A stretch of 36,081 nucleotides of DNA, taken from the NCBI GenBank assembly GCA_038209155.1, contig JBBQYA010000022.1:1-36081 (forward strand), read 5' to 3'. The DNA is from JBBQYA01 sp038209155. GTDB lineage: Bacteria > Bacteroidota > Bacteroidia > Sphingobacteriales > Sphingobacteriaceae. How positions within the stretch are numbered: position 1 is the stretch's first letter; the number at the start of each line of letters is the position of its first letter. A program made the position numbers and the translations under genes. Below are positions 9,836-17,243 of this stretch, piece after piece. The notes beneath the pieces are model-generated. The model searched no databases and was not told the origin of the DNA. It worked only from the letters and a program-made list of their open reading frames with translations.

Positions 9836-10213
9836 TTACTTAACCTCAACTACAGCTCCTGCTTCTTCTAATGCTTTCTTCAAAGATTCTGCTTCTGCTT
9901 TGTCTACACCTTCTTTTACTGCTTTTGGTGCGCCATCTACTAAATCTTTTGCTTCTTTCAAGCCTAAACCTGTAAGATCTTTTACTAATTTAACTACAGC
10001 TAGTTTTGCACCACCTGCTTCTTTTAGAATTACATCAAACTTAGTTTGCTCAGCTGGAGCTTCTGGTGCATCGCCGCCACCGCCTGACATCATTACTGGT
10101 GCTGCCGCTGCTGGTTCTATACCATGCTCATCTTTTAATATTTTAGCTAATTCGTTAACTTCTTTTACTGTTAAACTTACTAATTGGTCTGCAAACGCTT
10201 TTAAATCTGCCAT
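9836..10213 (-). CDS. rplL: 50S ribosomal protein L7/L12
   Basis: This is the stalk protein that recruits translation factors to the ribosome. It has 125 residues, the usual size. The order is an N-terminal dimerisation helix region (ADLKAFADQLVSLTVKEVNEL), an Ala/Gly-rich hinge (AAAAPVMMSGGGGDAPEAPAEQ, about 38-58), and a C-terminal domain with FDVIL, KLAVVKLVKDLTGLGLKEAKDLVD and a closing VEVK. It lies 53 bp after rplJ, as expected for proteins of one pentameric stalk complex. Confidence 0.98.
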   Translation of the reverse strand: MADLKAFADQLVSLTVKEVNELAKILKDEHGIEPAAAAPVMMSGGGGDAPEAPAEQTKFDVILKEAGGAKLAVVKLVKDLTGLGLKEAKDLVDGAPKAVKEGVDKAEAESLKKALEEAGAVVEVK

Positions 10214-10266
10214 TTTCTTATTTGTTATTTGTTGTGAATACTGATTTGTTAATAATAGAAGCAGAA

Positions 10267-10788
10267 TTATTCTGCTCTCTCTGATAAAGTTTTTACAATG
10301 CCTGCAAGTTTGTTTCCGCCAGACTGAAGTCCAGAGATAACATTTTTAGCAGGAGACTGCAATAGACCGATAATATCTCCGATCAATTCGTTTTTAGATT
10401 TCAAGTTGACTAATGAGTCTAATTGATTATCGCCAACATATATTGATGATTCAACATAAGCTGCCTTTAGTACTGGTTTGTCGCTTCTTTTACGAAGTTC
10501 TTTGATCAGCTTTGCCGGAGCATTTGCTGTTTCAGAAAACATAATCGCAGTTGATCCTTTTAAAGAATCAAAAAGTTGGTCGTAACCATCGCCTGAAGCT
10601 TCAAGTGCCTTTCTAATAAGCGTATTTTTTGCAACCTGAATAGTAATGTTTTTATCAAAACATGCTCTTCTAATTGCATTTATTTTTGCTACAGTAAGGT
10701 TAGAAGTATCGGTTAGGTAAAAATGTCCAAACGTGGACATCTTTTCTTTTAAGTCCTGAACTATTTCGTTTTTTTCTTCTCTGTTCAT
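10267..10788 (-). CDS. rplJ: 50S ribosomal protein L10
   Basis: L10 forms the base of the ribosomal stalk, binding 23S rRNA through its N-terminal domain and L7/L12 dimers through its C-terminal helix. It has 173 residues starting MNREEKNEIVQDL, with the family-typical KNTLIRKAL and GSTAIMFSE segments. It starts only 2 bp after the rplA stop, so translational coupling is likely. The classical L10 autoregulatory leader, if present, would have to lie inside the rplA coding sequence. Confidence 0.97.
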   Translation of the reverse strand: MNREEKNEIVQDLKEKMSTFGHFYLTDTSNLTVAKINAIRRACFDKNITIQVAKNTLIRKALEASGDGYDQLFDSLKGSTAIMFSETANAPAKLIKELRKRSDKPVLKAAYVESSIYVGDNQLDSLVNLKSKNELIGDIIGLLQSPAKNVISGLQSGGNKLAGIVKTLSERAE

Positions 10789-10790
10789 GA

Positions 10791-11489
10791 TTATATCCCC
10801 GCTACTGATTTAGTTTCCACTTCTACTCCTGGACTCATTGTACTTGAAATATGAATGCTTTTGAAATACGTTCCTTTAGCTGACGATGGTTTTAATTTAG
10901 AAATGATCTGTAAGATTTCAACTGCATTATCATAAATTTTATCTGGTGAGAAAGAAACTTTCCCAATAGAGGCATGAATAATTCCTGTTTTGTCTACTTT
11001 AAAATCTATTTTACCACCTTTAACTTCTGTTACAGCTTTACCTACATCAGTAGTTACTGTTCCAGATTTAGGATTCGGCATTAAATTTCTTGGACCTAAT
11101 ATTCTACCCAACTTACCTACTTTAGCCATTACGCTAGGCATAGTAATGATGATATCAATATCCGTCCAACCTTGTTCAATTTTTGTAATGTAATCATCCA
11201 ATCCTACGTGGTCTGCGCCCGCTGCTCTTGCTTCTTCTTCCTTATCAGGAGTACACAAAACTAAAACTCGAACTGTTTTACCAGTACCATGTGGGAGAGT
11301 AGCAATTCCTCTTACCATTTGATTTGCTTTTCGCGGATCAACACCCAATCGGATGTCTAAATCTACGGAAGCGTCAAACTTAGTGGTTGATATTTCTTTG
11401 ATCAATGCCGAAGCATCAGTTAAAGTATATACCTTTCCTACCTCTACTTTGGACAATGACTTTTTTTGATTTTTTGTTAATCTAGCCAT
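10791..11489 (-). CDS. rplA: 50S ribosomal protein L1
   Basis: L1 forms the mobile stalk next to the ribosomal E site and binds 23S rRNA. In many bacteria it also represses its own operon by binding mRNA. It has 232 residues, the normal length. Visible family segments are VDLDIRLGVDPRKANQMVRG, LPHGTGKTVRV, and the signature GRILGPRNLMPNPKSGTV near residues 128-145. It lies 56 bp after rplK and 2 bp before rplJ. Confidence 0.98.
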   Translation of the reverse strand: MARLTKNQKKSLSKVEVGKVYTLTDASALIKEISTTKFDASVDLDIRLGVDPRKANQMVRGIATLPHGTGKTVRVLVLCTPDKEEEARAAGADHVGLDDYITKIEQGWTDIDIIITMPSVMAKVGKLGRILGPRNLMPNPKSGTVTTDVGKAVTEVKGGKIDFKVDKTGIIHASIGKVSFSPDKIYDNAVEILQIISKLKPSSAKGTYFKSIHISSTMSPGVEVETKSVAGI

Positions 11490-11545
11490 TTTGTTTTTTT
11501 TAATTGATTAACCAACTGATAATAAACACAGTCGGATTTTGTAAA

Positions 11546-11986
11546 TTAGTTCCAAGGAGCTGTTCCGCTAACGGTGATTCCCATGCTTCTCGCAGTACCC
11601 GCTACCATTTTCATAGCAGATTCTATTGTGAATGCATTTAAATCCGTCATTTTATCCTGAGCAATTGTTTTCACTTGTTCCCAGTCTACTGAAGCAACTT
11701 TCTTTCTGTTTGGCTCCGGAGAACCACCTTTTAATTTTGTTGCATCTAATAGTTGAATAGCTACCGGTGGGGTTTTTATGATAAACTCAAAAGACTTATC
11801 CACATACACTGTGATTACTACAGGCAACACCTTTCCGGCTGAATCCTGAGTTCTCGCATTGAATTGCTTACAAAACTCCATAATGTTTACCCCTTTGGCA
11901 CCTAGGGCTGGCCCTACTGGTGGTGAAGGATTTGCGGCCCCTCCCTTGATTTGCAATTTCACCATTGCACCTACTTCTTTTGCCAT
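11546..11986 (-). CDS. rplK: 50S ribosomal protein L11
   Basis: L11 binds the GTPase-associated centre of 23S rRNA. It has 146 residues. The N-terminus VKLQIKGGAANPSPPVGPAL shows the proline-rich helix that contacts elongation factors, and the C-terminal RNA-binding domain ends with GTARSMGITV. It lies 74 bp after nusG and 56 bp before rplA, in the conserved order nusG-rplK-rplA-rplJ-rplL. Confidence 0.98.
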   Translation of the reverse strand: MAKEVGAMVKLQIKGGAANPSPPVGPALGAKGVNIMEFCKQFNARTQDSAGKVLPVVITVYVDKSFEFIIKTPPVAIQLLDATKLKGGSPEPNRKKVASVDWEQVKTIAQDKMTDLNAFTIESAMKMVAGTARSMGITVSGTAPWN

Positions 11987-12060
11987 TTTTATTTAAAATT
12001 TAACTTTACCTGTTTAATTGATTGGAAGCAATATGTAACACTAAAGATTTTGTTTACTAA

Positions 12061-12600
12061 TTATTCTTTTTCGACTTGTAAGTAATTTAATTCAAGTGGT
12101 GTTCTTCTACCAAATATCTTAACCATTACTTTTAATTTTTTCTTCTCTTCATTCACCTCTTCTATTACTCCGCTAAATCCATTGAATGGTCCATCCATCA
12201 CTTTTACTGGTTCTCCAACGAAATATGGAACATTAATAGATTCTCCGATTTCTGCCAATTCATCTACCTTGCCTAAGATTCTGTTTACTTCACTTAATCG
12301 AAGTGGTTCTGCTACTCCTTTAGAACCTAAAAACCCAATTACGCTCGTAATATTTTTTATAATATGCTCCAACTCACCATCCAAAGCAGCCTCAATTAAT
12401 ACATAACCTGGAAAAAAATTTCTTTCCTTACTTATTTTCTTTCCATCTTTTACAACAAAAATCTTTTCTGTCGGAATTAAAACTTGAGTCATTGTATGAG
12501 CAAGACCTAATCTATTGATTTCTGCTTCAAGGTATTGTTTTACTTTTTTTTCCTTGCCGCTTACAGCTCTTACCACATACCATTTCAAAGAATCGCTCAT
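12061..12600 (-). CDS. nusG: Transcription antitermination/elongation factor NusG
   Basis: NusG binds the RNA polymerase clamp, promotes processive elongation, and couples transcription to Rho or the ribosome. It has 179 residues. The NGN domain begins with LKWYVVRAVSGKEKKVKQYL and includes FFPGYVLIEA at about residues 62-71. The C-terminal KOW domain (about 128-179) has the motif VKVMDGPFNGFSGVIEEV. It lies 27 bp after secE, the standard bacterial pair. Confidence 0.98.
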   Translation of the reverse strand: MSDSLKWYVVRAVSGKEKKVKQYLEAEINRLGLAHTMTQVLIPTEKIFVVKDGKKISKERNFFPGYVLIEAALDGELEHIIKNITSVIGFLGSKGVAEPLRLSEVNRILGKVDELAEIGESINVPYFVGEPVKVMDGPFNGFSGVIEEVNEEKKKLKVMVKIFGRRTPLELNYLQVEKE

Positions 12601-12627
12601 TTTCTATCTTGCTATTTATAGATGATA

Positions 12628-12822
12628 TTAAACAAACATGTTATAGAACAATTTAATAGCACTTCCAAAAGAAGCATCCATTGCATAAACAAGTAATGCA
12701 ATGATTACCGATCCGATTACTACCAGAATTGCGCTGCTTTGTAATTCTGACCAAGTTGGCCAAGTTACTTTTTCAAATAACTCTTCTGATGATTCTTTTA
12801 AATAACTCACTAACTTATTCAT
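12628..12822 (-). CDS. secE: Preprotein translocase subunit SecE
   Basis: This is the small clamp subunit of the SecYEG channel in the inner membrane. It has 64 residues with the short single-span architecture usual outside proteobacteria. An amphipathic N-terminal region with KVTWPTWSEL (about 18-27), the SecE signature, is followed by one transmembrane segment at about residues 32-50. It sits between tRNA-Trp and nusG. Confidence 0.97.
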   Translation of the reverse strand: MNKLVSYLKESSEELFEKVTWPTWSELQSSAILVVIGSVIIALLVYAMDASFGSAIKLFYNMFV

Positions 12823-12861
12823 ATTTCTATTCTCTTATATCATTGAAACCAATGAATTTTG

Positions 12862-12934
12862 CACGGGTGGAGAGACTCGAACTCCCAACCAATGGTTTTG
12901 GAGACCACTACTCTACCAATTGAGCTACACCCGT
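12862..12934 (-). tRNA. tRNA-Trp (CCA)
   Basis: It folds as a 73-nt cloverleaf with acceptor ACGGGTG paired to CACCCGT and discriminator G. The T8-A9-GCTC D-arm is present, the anticodon loop is CTCCAAA (anticodon CCA), and the T-loop is TTCGAGT. No CCA is encoded. It lies between tuf and secE, a position shared by many bacteria outside the enterics. Confidence 0.97.
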
Positions 12935-12983
12935 ATTTTTTGGTTACTATTAATTTTCAAAGTCTTTTTTTTAAACATAAAAT

Positions 12984-13005
12984 CCCACGGCTTAAAAGCC
13001 GTGGG
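12984..13005 (-). terminator. Strong hairpin downstream of tuf
   Basis: A perfect 10-bp GC-rich stem (CCCACGGCTT with AAGCCGTGGG) closes on itself, with A tracts before and ATTTTATGTTT after it on the minus strand. It starts 27 bp after the tuf stop and before tRNA-Trp. It probably ends or reduces the tuf transcript and protects its 3' end. The T tail is interrupted, so some readthrough into trp-tRNA-secE is plausible. Confidence 0.7.
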
Positions 13006-13031
13006 TTTTACGAAAATTAAACTTCTATTTT

Positions 13032-14219
13032 TTATTTCAATATTTCAGTTACCTGACCAGCACCAACTGTTCTACCACCTTCTCGGATAGCAAAACGTAA
13101 TCCTTTTTCCATTGCGATCGGGCTGATTAATTTTACTGTAATAGAAACGTTATCTCCTGGCATTACCATTTCAACACCTTCTGCAAGAGAAATTTCTCCT
13201 GTTACGTCTGTTGTTCTAAAGTAAAACTGTGGACGATATTTGTTGAAAAACGGAGTGTGACGACCACCTTCTGCTTTCGACAATACGTAAACCTCAGCTT
13301 TGAAATCTCCGTGAGGAGTTACAGAACCTGGTTTCACGATAACCATTCCTCTTTTAATATCTGTTTTTTCAATTCCTCTTAGCAATAAGCCTACGTTATC
13401 ACCAGCTTCTCCTCTATCAAGAATTTTTCTAAACATCTCAACTCCTGTAACGGTTGATTTAAGATTTTCAGCTCCCATTCCGATAATGTCTACTGCTTCT
13501 CCAGAATTGATAATTCCTCTTTCAATACGACCAGTTGCAACTGTTCCACGACCTGTGATCGAGAAAACATCTTCTACCGGCATTAAGAAAGGTAATTCTG
13601 TTAATCTTGGAGGAATTGGGATGTAAGAATCTACTGCATCCATCAAATCCATAATTTTATCTACCCAAGCTGCATCTCCATTTAAGCCACCAAGAGCTGA
13701 ACCACGGATTACAGGGATATTATCACCATCAAAATCATAAAACGACAATAACTCACGAATTTCCATTTCTACAAGATCCAATAATTCAGGATCATCAACC
13801 ATATCCACTTTATTCATGAAAACTACCAATTGTGGTACACCAACCTGACGAGCAAGAAGAATATGCTCACGAGTTTGTGGCATAGGACCATCTGTAGCTG
13901 CAACAACGATAATAGCACCATCCATTTGGGCAGCACCAGTTACCATGTTTTTCACATAATCCGCGTGACCTGGACAGTCAACGTGAGCATAATGACGATT
14001 AGCTGTAGAATATTCTACGTGAGCAGTATTAATAGTGATACCTCTTTCTTTTTCTTCAGGAGCAGAATCGATAGATTCAAAAGATCTCTTTTCAGAAAGT
14101 CCTTTGTTTGCAAGAACTGAAGTAATTGCTGCGGTCAAAGTAGTTTTACCGTGATCGACGTGACCGATTGTTCCAATGTTTAAGTGTGGTTTGGAGCGGT
14201 CAAATTTTTCTTTTGCCAT
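13032..14219 (-). CDS. tuf: Elongation factor Tu
   Basis: This GTPase delivers aminoacyl-tRNA to the ribosome. It has 395 residues, the normal length. The GTP-binding motifs are GHVDHGKT (19-26), the switch I element RGITINTAHVEY, DCPGH near 80-84 and NKVD near 135-138. Domains 2 and 3 follow with FSITGRGTVATGRIERG and a C-terminal end VGAGQVTEILK. It directly follows four tRNA genes, so its mRNA is probably released by tRNA processing from a common precursor. Confidence 0.99.
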   Translation of the reverse strand: MAKEKFDRSKPHLNIGTIGHVDHGKTTLTAAITSVLANKGLSEKRSFESIDSAPEEKERGITINTAHVEYSTANRHYAHVDCPGHADYVKNMVTGAAQMDGAIIVVAATDGPMPQTREHILLARQVGVPQLVVFMNKVDMVDDPELLDLVEMEIRELLSFYDFDGDNIPVIRGSALGGLNGDAAWVDKIMDLMDAVDSYIPIPPRLTELPFLMPVEDVFSITGRGTVATGRIERGIINSGEAVDIIGMGAENLKSTVTGVEMFRKILDRGEAGDNVGLLLRGIEKTDIKRGMVIVKPGSVTPHGDFKAEVYVLSKAEGGRHTPFFNKYRPQFYFRTTDVTGEISLAEGVEMVMPGDNVSITVKLISPIAMEKGLRFAIREGGRTVGAGQVTEILK

Positions 14220-14300
14220 TTTTATTGTTGATTATAGAAGTTAATTAATTTTAATTTATTTTAATAATGATCTGTATTCCAAGGTTGTATACTAATAATG

Positions 14301-14373
14301 AGCCAACAACGGGAATTGAACCCGTGACCTCGTCCTTACCAAGGACGCACTCTACCAGCTGAGCTATGTCGGC
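14301..14373 (-). tRNA. tRNA-Thr (GGT)
   Basis: It is a 73-nt cloverleaf with acceptor GCCGACA paired to TGTTGGC (one G-T pair), discriminator T, D-arm GCTC...GAGT, anticodon stem CGTCC/GGACG with loop TTGGTAA, and T-arm ACGGG/CCCGT. It is the last tRNA before tuf, equivalent in place to E. coli thrT. Confidence 0.97.
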
Positions 14374-14436
14374 TTTTTAAAAATTATCTAATATTTTAAA
14401 GACATAGCAATGCATTAGTCTGTTTTTCCATTTTGG

Positions 14437-14509
14437 AGCGGAAGACGAGGTTCGAACTCGCGACCTATAGCTTGGAAGGCTATCGCTCTACCAACTGAGC
14501 TACTTCCGC
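14437..14509 (-). tRNA. tRNA-Gly (TCC)
   Basis: It is a 73-nt cloverleaf with a perfect acceptor stem (GCGGAAG/CTTCCGC), anticodon stem ATAGC/GCTAT with loop CTTCCAA (anticodon TCC), T-loop TTCGAAC and discriminator T. Its place matches E. coli glyT. Confidence 0.97.
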
Positions 14510-14589
14510 TTATTTTGTACTTTTAATTTAATTGATAAAATAATTTTAAAAAGAAAAATTACTTTATCAAAACTCTGAATTAATATGGG

Positions 14590-14670
14590 TGGGGAGAGAA
14601 GGATTCGAACCTTCGAAACCGAAGTAACGGATTTACAGTCCGTCCCATTTGACCGCTCTGGAACCTCCCC
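14590..14670 (-). tRNA. tRNA-Tyr (GTA)
   Basis: This is a class II tRNA of about 81 nt with a long variable arm. The acceptor is GGGGAGG/TCTCCCC (one G-T pair), the anticodon loop is CTGTAAA (anticodon GTA), the T-loop is TTCGAAT and the discriminator is A. It is expected to be a substrate of the queuosine pathway, whose last enzyme, QueG, is encoded at 32515. Confidence 0.96.
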
Positions 14671-14702
14671 GAAAATAAATTTGATGCTAGACCAGCAATT
14701 TG

Positions 14703-14775
<73 letters not shown>

Positions 14776-14889
14776 AGATGGTAAATTTTGTGGTTTAAAT
14801 TAAAAAATCAAAACACAACCTAAGAAACATTTCAAAGAACCTTTTTCCTATGCAAACACAGCGATTAATCCTTTTTTTGCGAGGGACTG

Positions 14890-14920
14890 CAAATGTACGT
14901 AAATAAAAATTCGATCAAAA
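14890..14920 (-). promoter_or_regulatory. Bacteroidota-type promoter of the tRNA-tuf-rpl-rpo superoperon
   Basis: On the minus strand a -7 box TACATTTG (14897 to 14890) fits the Bacteroidota consensus TAnnTTTG exactly. A TTTTGA element (14920 to 14915) gives a -33 TTG with an 18-bp spacer. It lies about 115 bp upstream of tRNA-Thr(TGT). It is the only box of this quality I saw upstream of the cluster. Confidence 0.7.
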
Positions 14921-14979
14921 TTTATTTTCAGATATTTTTAAACATTTTGAAATGAAGCAAAAACAGCCTTTAAAACGCC

Positions 14980-15060
14980 TTTTAACCAAAAAAAGCCGCA
15001 GAAAATCTGCGGCTTTTTTGTTTTCTTATGATTTTATTAATTAATAACCTGGGTTCTGAG
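14980..15060. repeat. 81-bp direct repeat, copy 1 (terminator plus susD end codons)
   Basis: This stretch recurs at 15595-15675 with one difference (T at 15050, C at 15665). It covers a bidirectional terminator, the 3' untranslated stretch, and the last codons and stop of a SusD frame. Similarity drops sharply immediately beyond both ends. Confidence 0.95.
14988..15019. terminator. Bidirectional intrinsic terminator (copy 1)
   Basis: An 8-bp GC-rich stem (GCCGCAGA with TCTGCGGC) is flanked by an A tract and a T tract, so it can work on either strand. It lies downstream of the susD relic. Confidence 0.85.
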
Positions 15061-15241
15061 TCAAATTATTATTTGCGGTTAGCTCAGCTTGAGGGATAGG
15101 AAAAATATTTCTAATTTCATCTAAAGCAATCCCTTCTACGGGACCTCCTTTAAATGGCCATAAGTAAGAACCAGAAGTATATTTTCCAAATCGTATTAAA
15201 TCTGTTCTACGAGCAGCTTCCCAAATTAATTCTCTAAGTCT
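15041..15241 (-). pseudogene. SusD/RagB C-terminal relic
   Basis: Sixty-six codons on the minus strand, ending with TAA at 15041-15043, align without gaps to the last residues of the intact SusD next door. They include RELIWEAARRTDLIRFGKY, SYLWPFKGG, IFPIPQAELTAN and TQNPGY. Just upstream a GAA codon has become TAA. About ten further codons (SLNLD before the stop) are still recognisable up to about 15270, after which similarity is lost. There is no start, signal peptide or N-terminal domain. It is the end of a second susD gene lost by deletion. Confidence 0.9.
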
Positions 15242-15270
15242 TTAATCTAAATTTAAAGATTTTAAATAAC

Positions 15271-15594
15271 TAGAAATTTTTGCCTAAGCTCAGTTTCTTG
15301 TTTTATTAATATATCAAGAATTTTTAATCTAACTTTCTCAGCCTTTTAAGATTGCTTTAGCATATTTAAAATATATTTTTCTTAATCGAAAAACAGAAAG
15401 TCTTATATTCAAATTATTGAATCAATAAATAATAATTTAATCATTTAGTTTAAAAAATTGGTGAGGAAAAGTTTTTTTTAGAGCAATTTCAAACATAAAT
15501 AAATCAGATTTGATAAAATTAAATTTAGAAAATCTGAATAGAGATTTTTTTATTAATACAAACTCAATTTTTGAGAAACTGATTATTGTTAATA
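15271..15594. other. AT-rich remnant DNA without a gene
   Basis: These roughly 320 bp lie between the susD relic and the second copy of the 81-bp repeat. The sequence is very AT-rich and full of stops in all frames. A 27-codon open stretch on the minus strand (about 15275-15355, beginning KAEKVRLKILD) has no start codon and I do not recognise it. I see no RNA gene or terminal inverted repeats. It is probably degraded sequence left after the deletion that truncated the neighbouring susD. Confidence 0.5.
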
Positions 15595-15675
15595 TTTTAA
15601 CCAAAAAAAGCCGCAGAAAATCTGCGGCTTTTTTGTTTTCTTATGATTTTATTAATTAATAACCCGGGTTCTGAG
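15595..15675. repeat. 81-bp direct repeat, copy 2
   Basis: This is the second copy of the repeat at 14980-15060, offset 615 bp. It covers the terminator and the last codons of the intact susD gene. Confidence 0.95.
15603..15634. terminator. Bidirectional intrinsic terminator after susD (copy 2)
   Basis: It is identical to the hairpin at 14988-15019 (8-bp GC-rich stem, A tract before, T tract after). It is placed 22 bp after the susD stop and should end the susC-susD transcript. Confidence 0.85.
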
Positions 15676-17233
15676 AAATATTTGGATTAGCAGTTAACTC
15701 TGCTTGTGGTATTGGAAATATTTTTAGATTATCAGAAATTCCAGTTCCATCTGGAGAACCTCCTTTAAACTGCCATAAATATGATGATGAGGTATATTTT
15801 TCAAATCGAATAAGATCTGATCGTCTCATTCCTTCCCAATGCAATTCTCTAGATCTTTCATCTAAAATCTGATCTAAATTAATTGAACTTAAATTCGCAC
15901 TTGGATTACCATAAGCTCTTTCTCGTACTTTATTAACATATAACAGAGCCTCACCTTGACTTCCACCACTTCTTAGTAAAGCTTCTGCATACATTAAATA
16001 TAAATCTCCTAAACGAAATAAAGGGAAGTCTGCATCGCAAAATCTTTTATTTGGACCTGGTACTTTTGTAGAAGATACGTTTCTAAATTTAGGAACTGCA
16101 TACCCTCCAGCAAATTCAGTATATTTTTTTTCATCAGTTAAGTTATTAATTTTTAACCGTTGTCCTTTAATGAACAATTGATTTCTTTGATCTAAAGTAT
16201 CCGCAAGCAATAGTGACAATGTTGGTTTAGCTCTTAATCCAGCCCATTTTTCAATTGCTCCATAATCTTTAGCAACCATTTGACCACCCAAACTTGCATT
16301 TTGTAAAAAAGTTGTTGTTCCAAAACTTTGAGTTTTTAAACCATCAGAAATAACTGGAAAGATTATTTCGCTGGTACATTGAAAGTTATCTGTTAAAAAC
16401 AACTTTCTGTAATTAGGCTCGAGAGTGTAACCACCATCAATAATCTTTTTAGCATATATTGCTGCATCAGCAGATTTGTCATTTCCAGTATAAACTTTTG
16501 CATTTAAATAAAGTTTAGACAATAAAAACCAAACTGCTCCTCTGTCAACTCTACCATATTCTAGTGACCGAGGATTAGCCATTAAATCTTCAATTAACTT
16601 TAATTCAGTTTCTATATAATTGAAATGCTCTGCACGACTTCTTTCTTTTGGTAAATCCCCGCCTATATTTTCTGGAATAAATGGTCCTTTTCCATACAAA
16701 TCAATCAAATGATAATAATTTAATGCCCTTAAAAAACGAATTTCAGCTCTAAAAACTGATACGTCATTTTTTTGCGATTCGGTAAAATTTCTTTTGCTCA
16801 TTAAATCTTCTTCTGTATTTCTCAAAAAATCATTTGATAATGCAATTTGATAATAAATTCTATAATACATAGCATTTACAAATTGATTACTTGATGTCCA
16901 AGTATTTGTATTTAAATCAGGTATTCCTGCATCATTCCAGCCACAAATTGCTTCATCAGATGTTAATTCCTGAAGTTTCCATAATACTCTAATATAGCCA
17001 GATGAACCGCCGTCTAATCCAGATACATCTGAACTTCCTGGACCATTACTACCAGAAAGGGAAAGGCCTCCATATATTTTAGCCATTAATTGTTTATAAC
17101 TATTATAATCGTTATAAACTGTCGCACTATTTAAACCAAAAATGGGTTCTTTGTCCAATTCTTTAACACAAGATGAGAGTACAACAATTAAAGCGGAAAT
17201 AATTAAAAATTTAATTTTCAAAAACGTTTTCAT
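15656..17233 (-). CDS. susD: SusD/RagB family outer-membrane glycan-binding lipoprotein
   Basis: SusD-like proteins cap the TonB-dependent SusC transporter on the cell surface and capture oligosaccharides. The 525-residue product starts with a lipoprotein signal (VVLSSC, lipidated C22). It has the family pattern of a TPR-rich fold with RFLRALNYYHLIDLYGKGPFI near residues 165-185, and a C-terminal signature where RFCDADFPLFRLGDLYLMYAEAL, REL-WEG-RRSDLIRFEKY and FPIPQAELTANPNISQNPGY can be recognised. It begins 10 bp after the susC stop, so the two are co-transcribed. The substrate cannot be read from SusD itself. The neighbouring GH31 enzyme suggests an alpha-linked glucan (inference). Confidence 0.96.
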   Translation of the reverse strand: MKTFLKIKFLIISALIVVLSSCVKELDKEPIFGLNSATVYNDYNSYKQLMAKIYGGLSLSGSNGPGSSDVSGLDGGSSGYIRVLWKLQELTSDEAICGWNDAGIPDLNTNTWTSSNQFVNAMYYRIYYQIALSNDFLRNTEEDLMSKRNFTESQKNDVSVFRAEIRFLRALNYYHLIDLYGKGPFIPENIGGDLPKERSRAEHFNYIETELKLIEDLMANPRSLEYGRVDRGAVWFLLSKLYLNAKVYTGNDKSADAAIYAKKIIDGGYTLEPNYRKLFLTDNFQCTSEIIFPVISDGLKTQSFGTTTFLQNASLGGQMVAKDYGAIEKWAGLRAKPTLSLLLADTLDQRNQLFIKGQRLKINNLTDEKKYTEFAGGYAVPKFRNVSSTKVPGPNKRFCDADFPLFRLGDLYLMYAEALLRSGGSQGEALLYVNKVRERAYGNPSANLSSINLDQILDERSRELHWEGMRRSDLIRFEKYTSSSYLWQFKGGSPDGTGISDNLKIFPIPQAELTANPNISQNPGY

Positions 17234-17243
17234 AATTTTTTAT

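Noticed and set aside
14980..15675. Insertion sequence flanked by 81-bp direct repeats
   Set aside because: No transposase and no terminal inverted repeats are found. The repeat covers a susD end and its terminator, which fits recombination between gene copies better.
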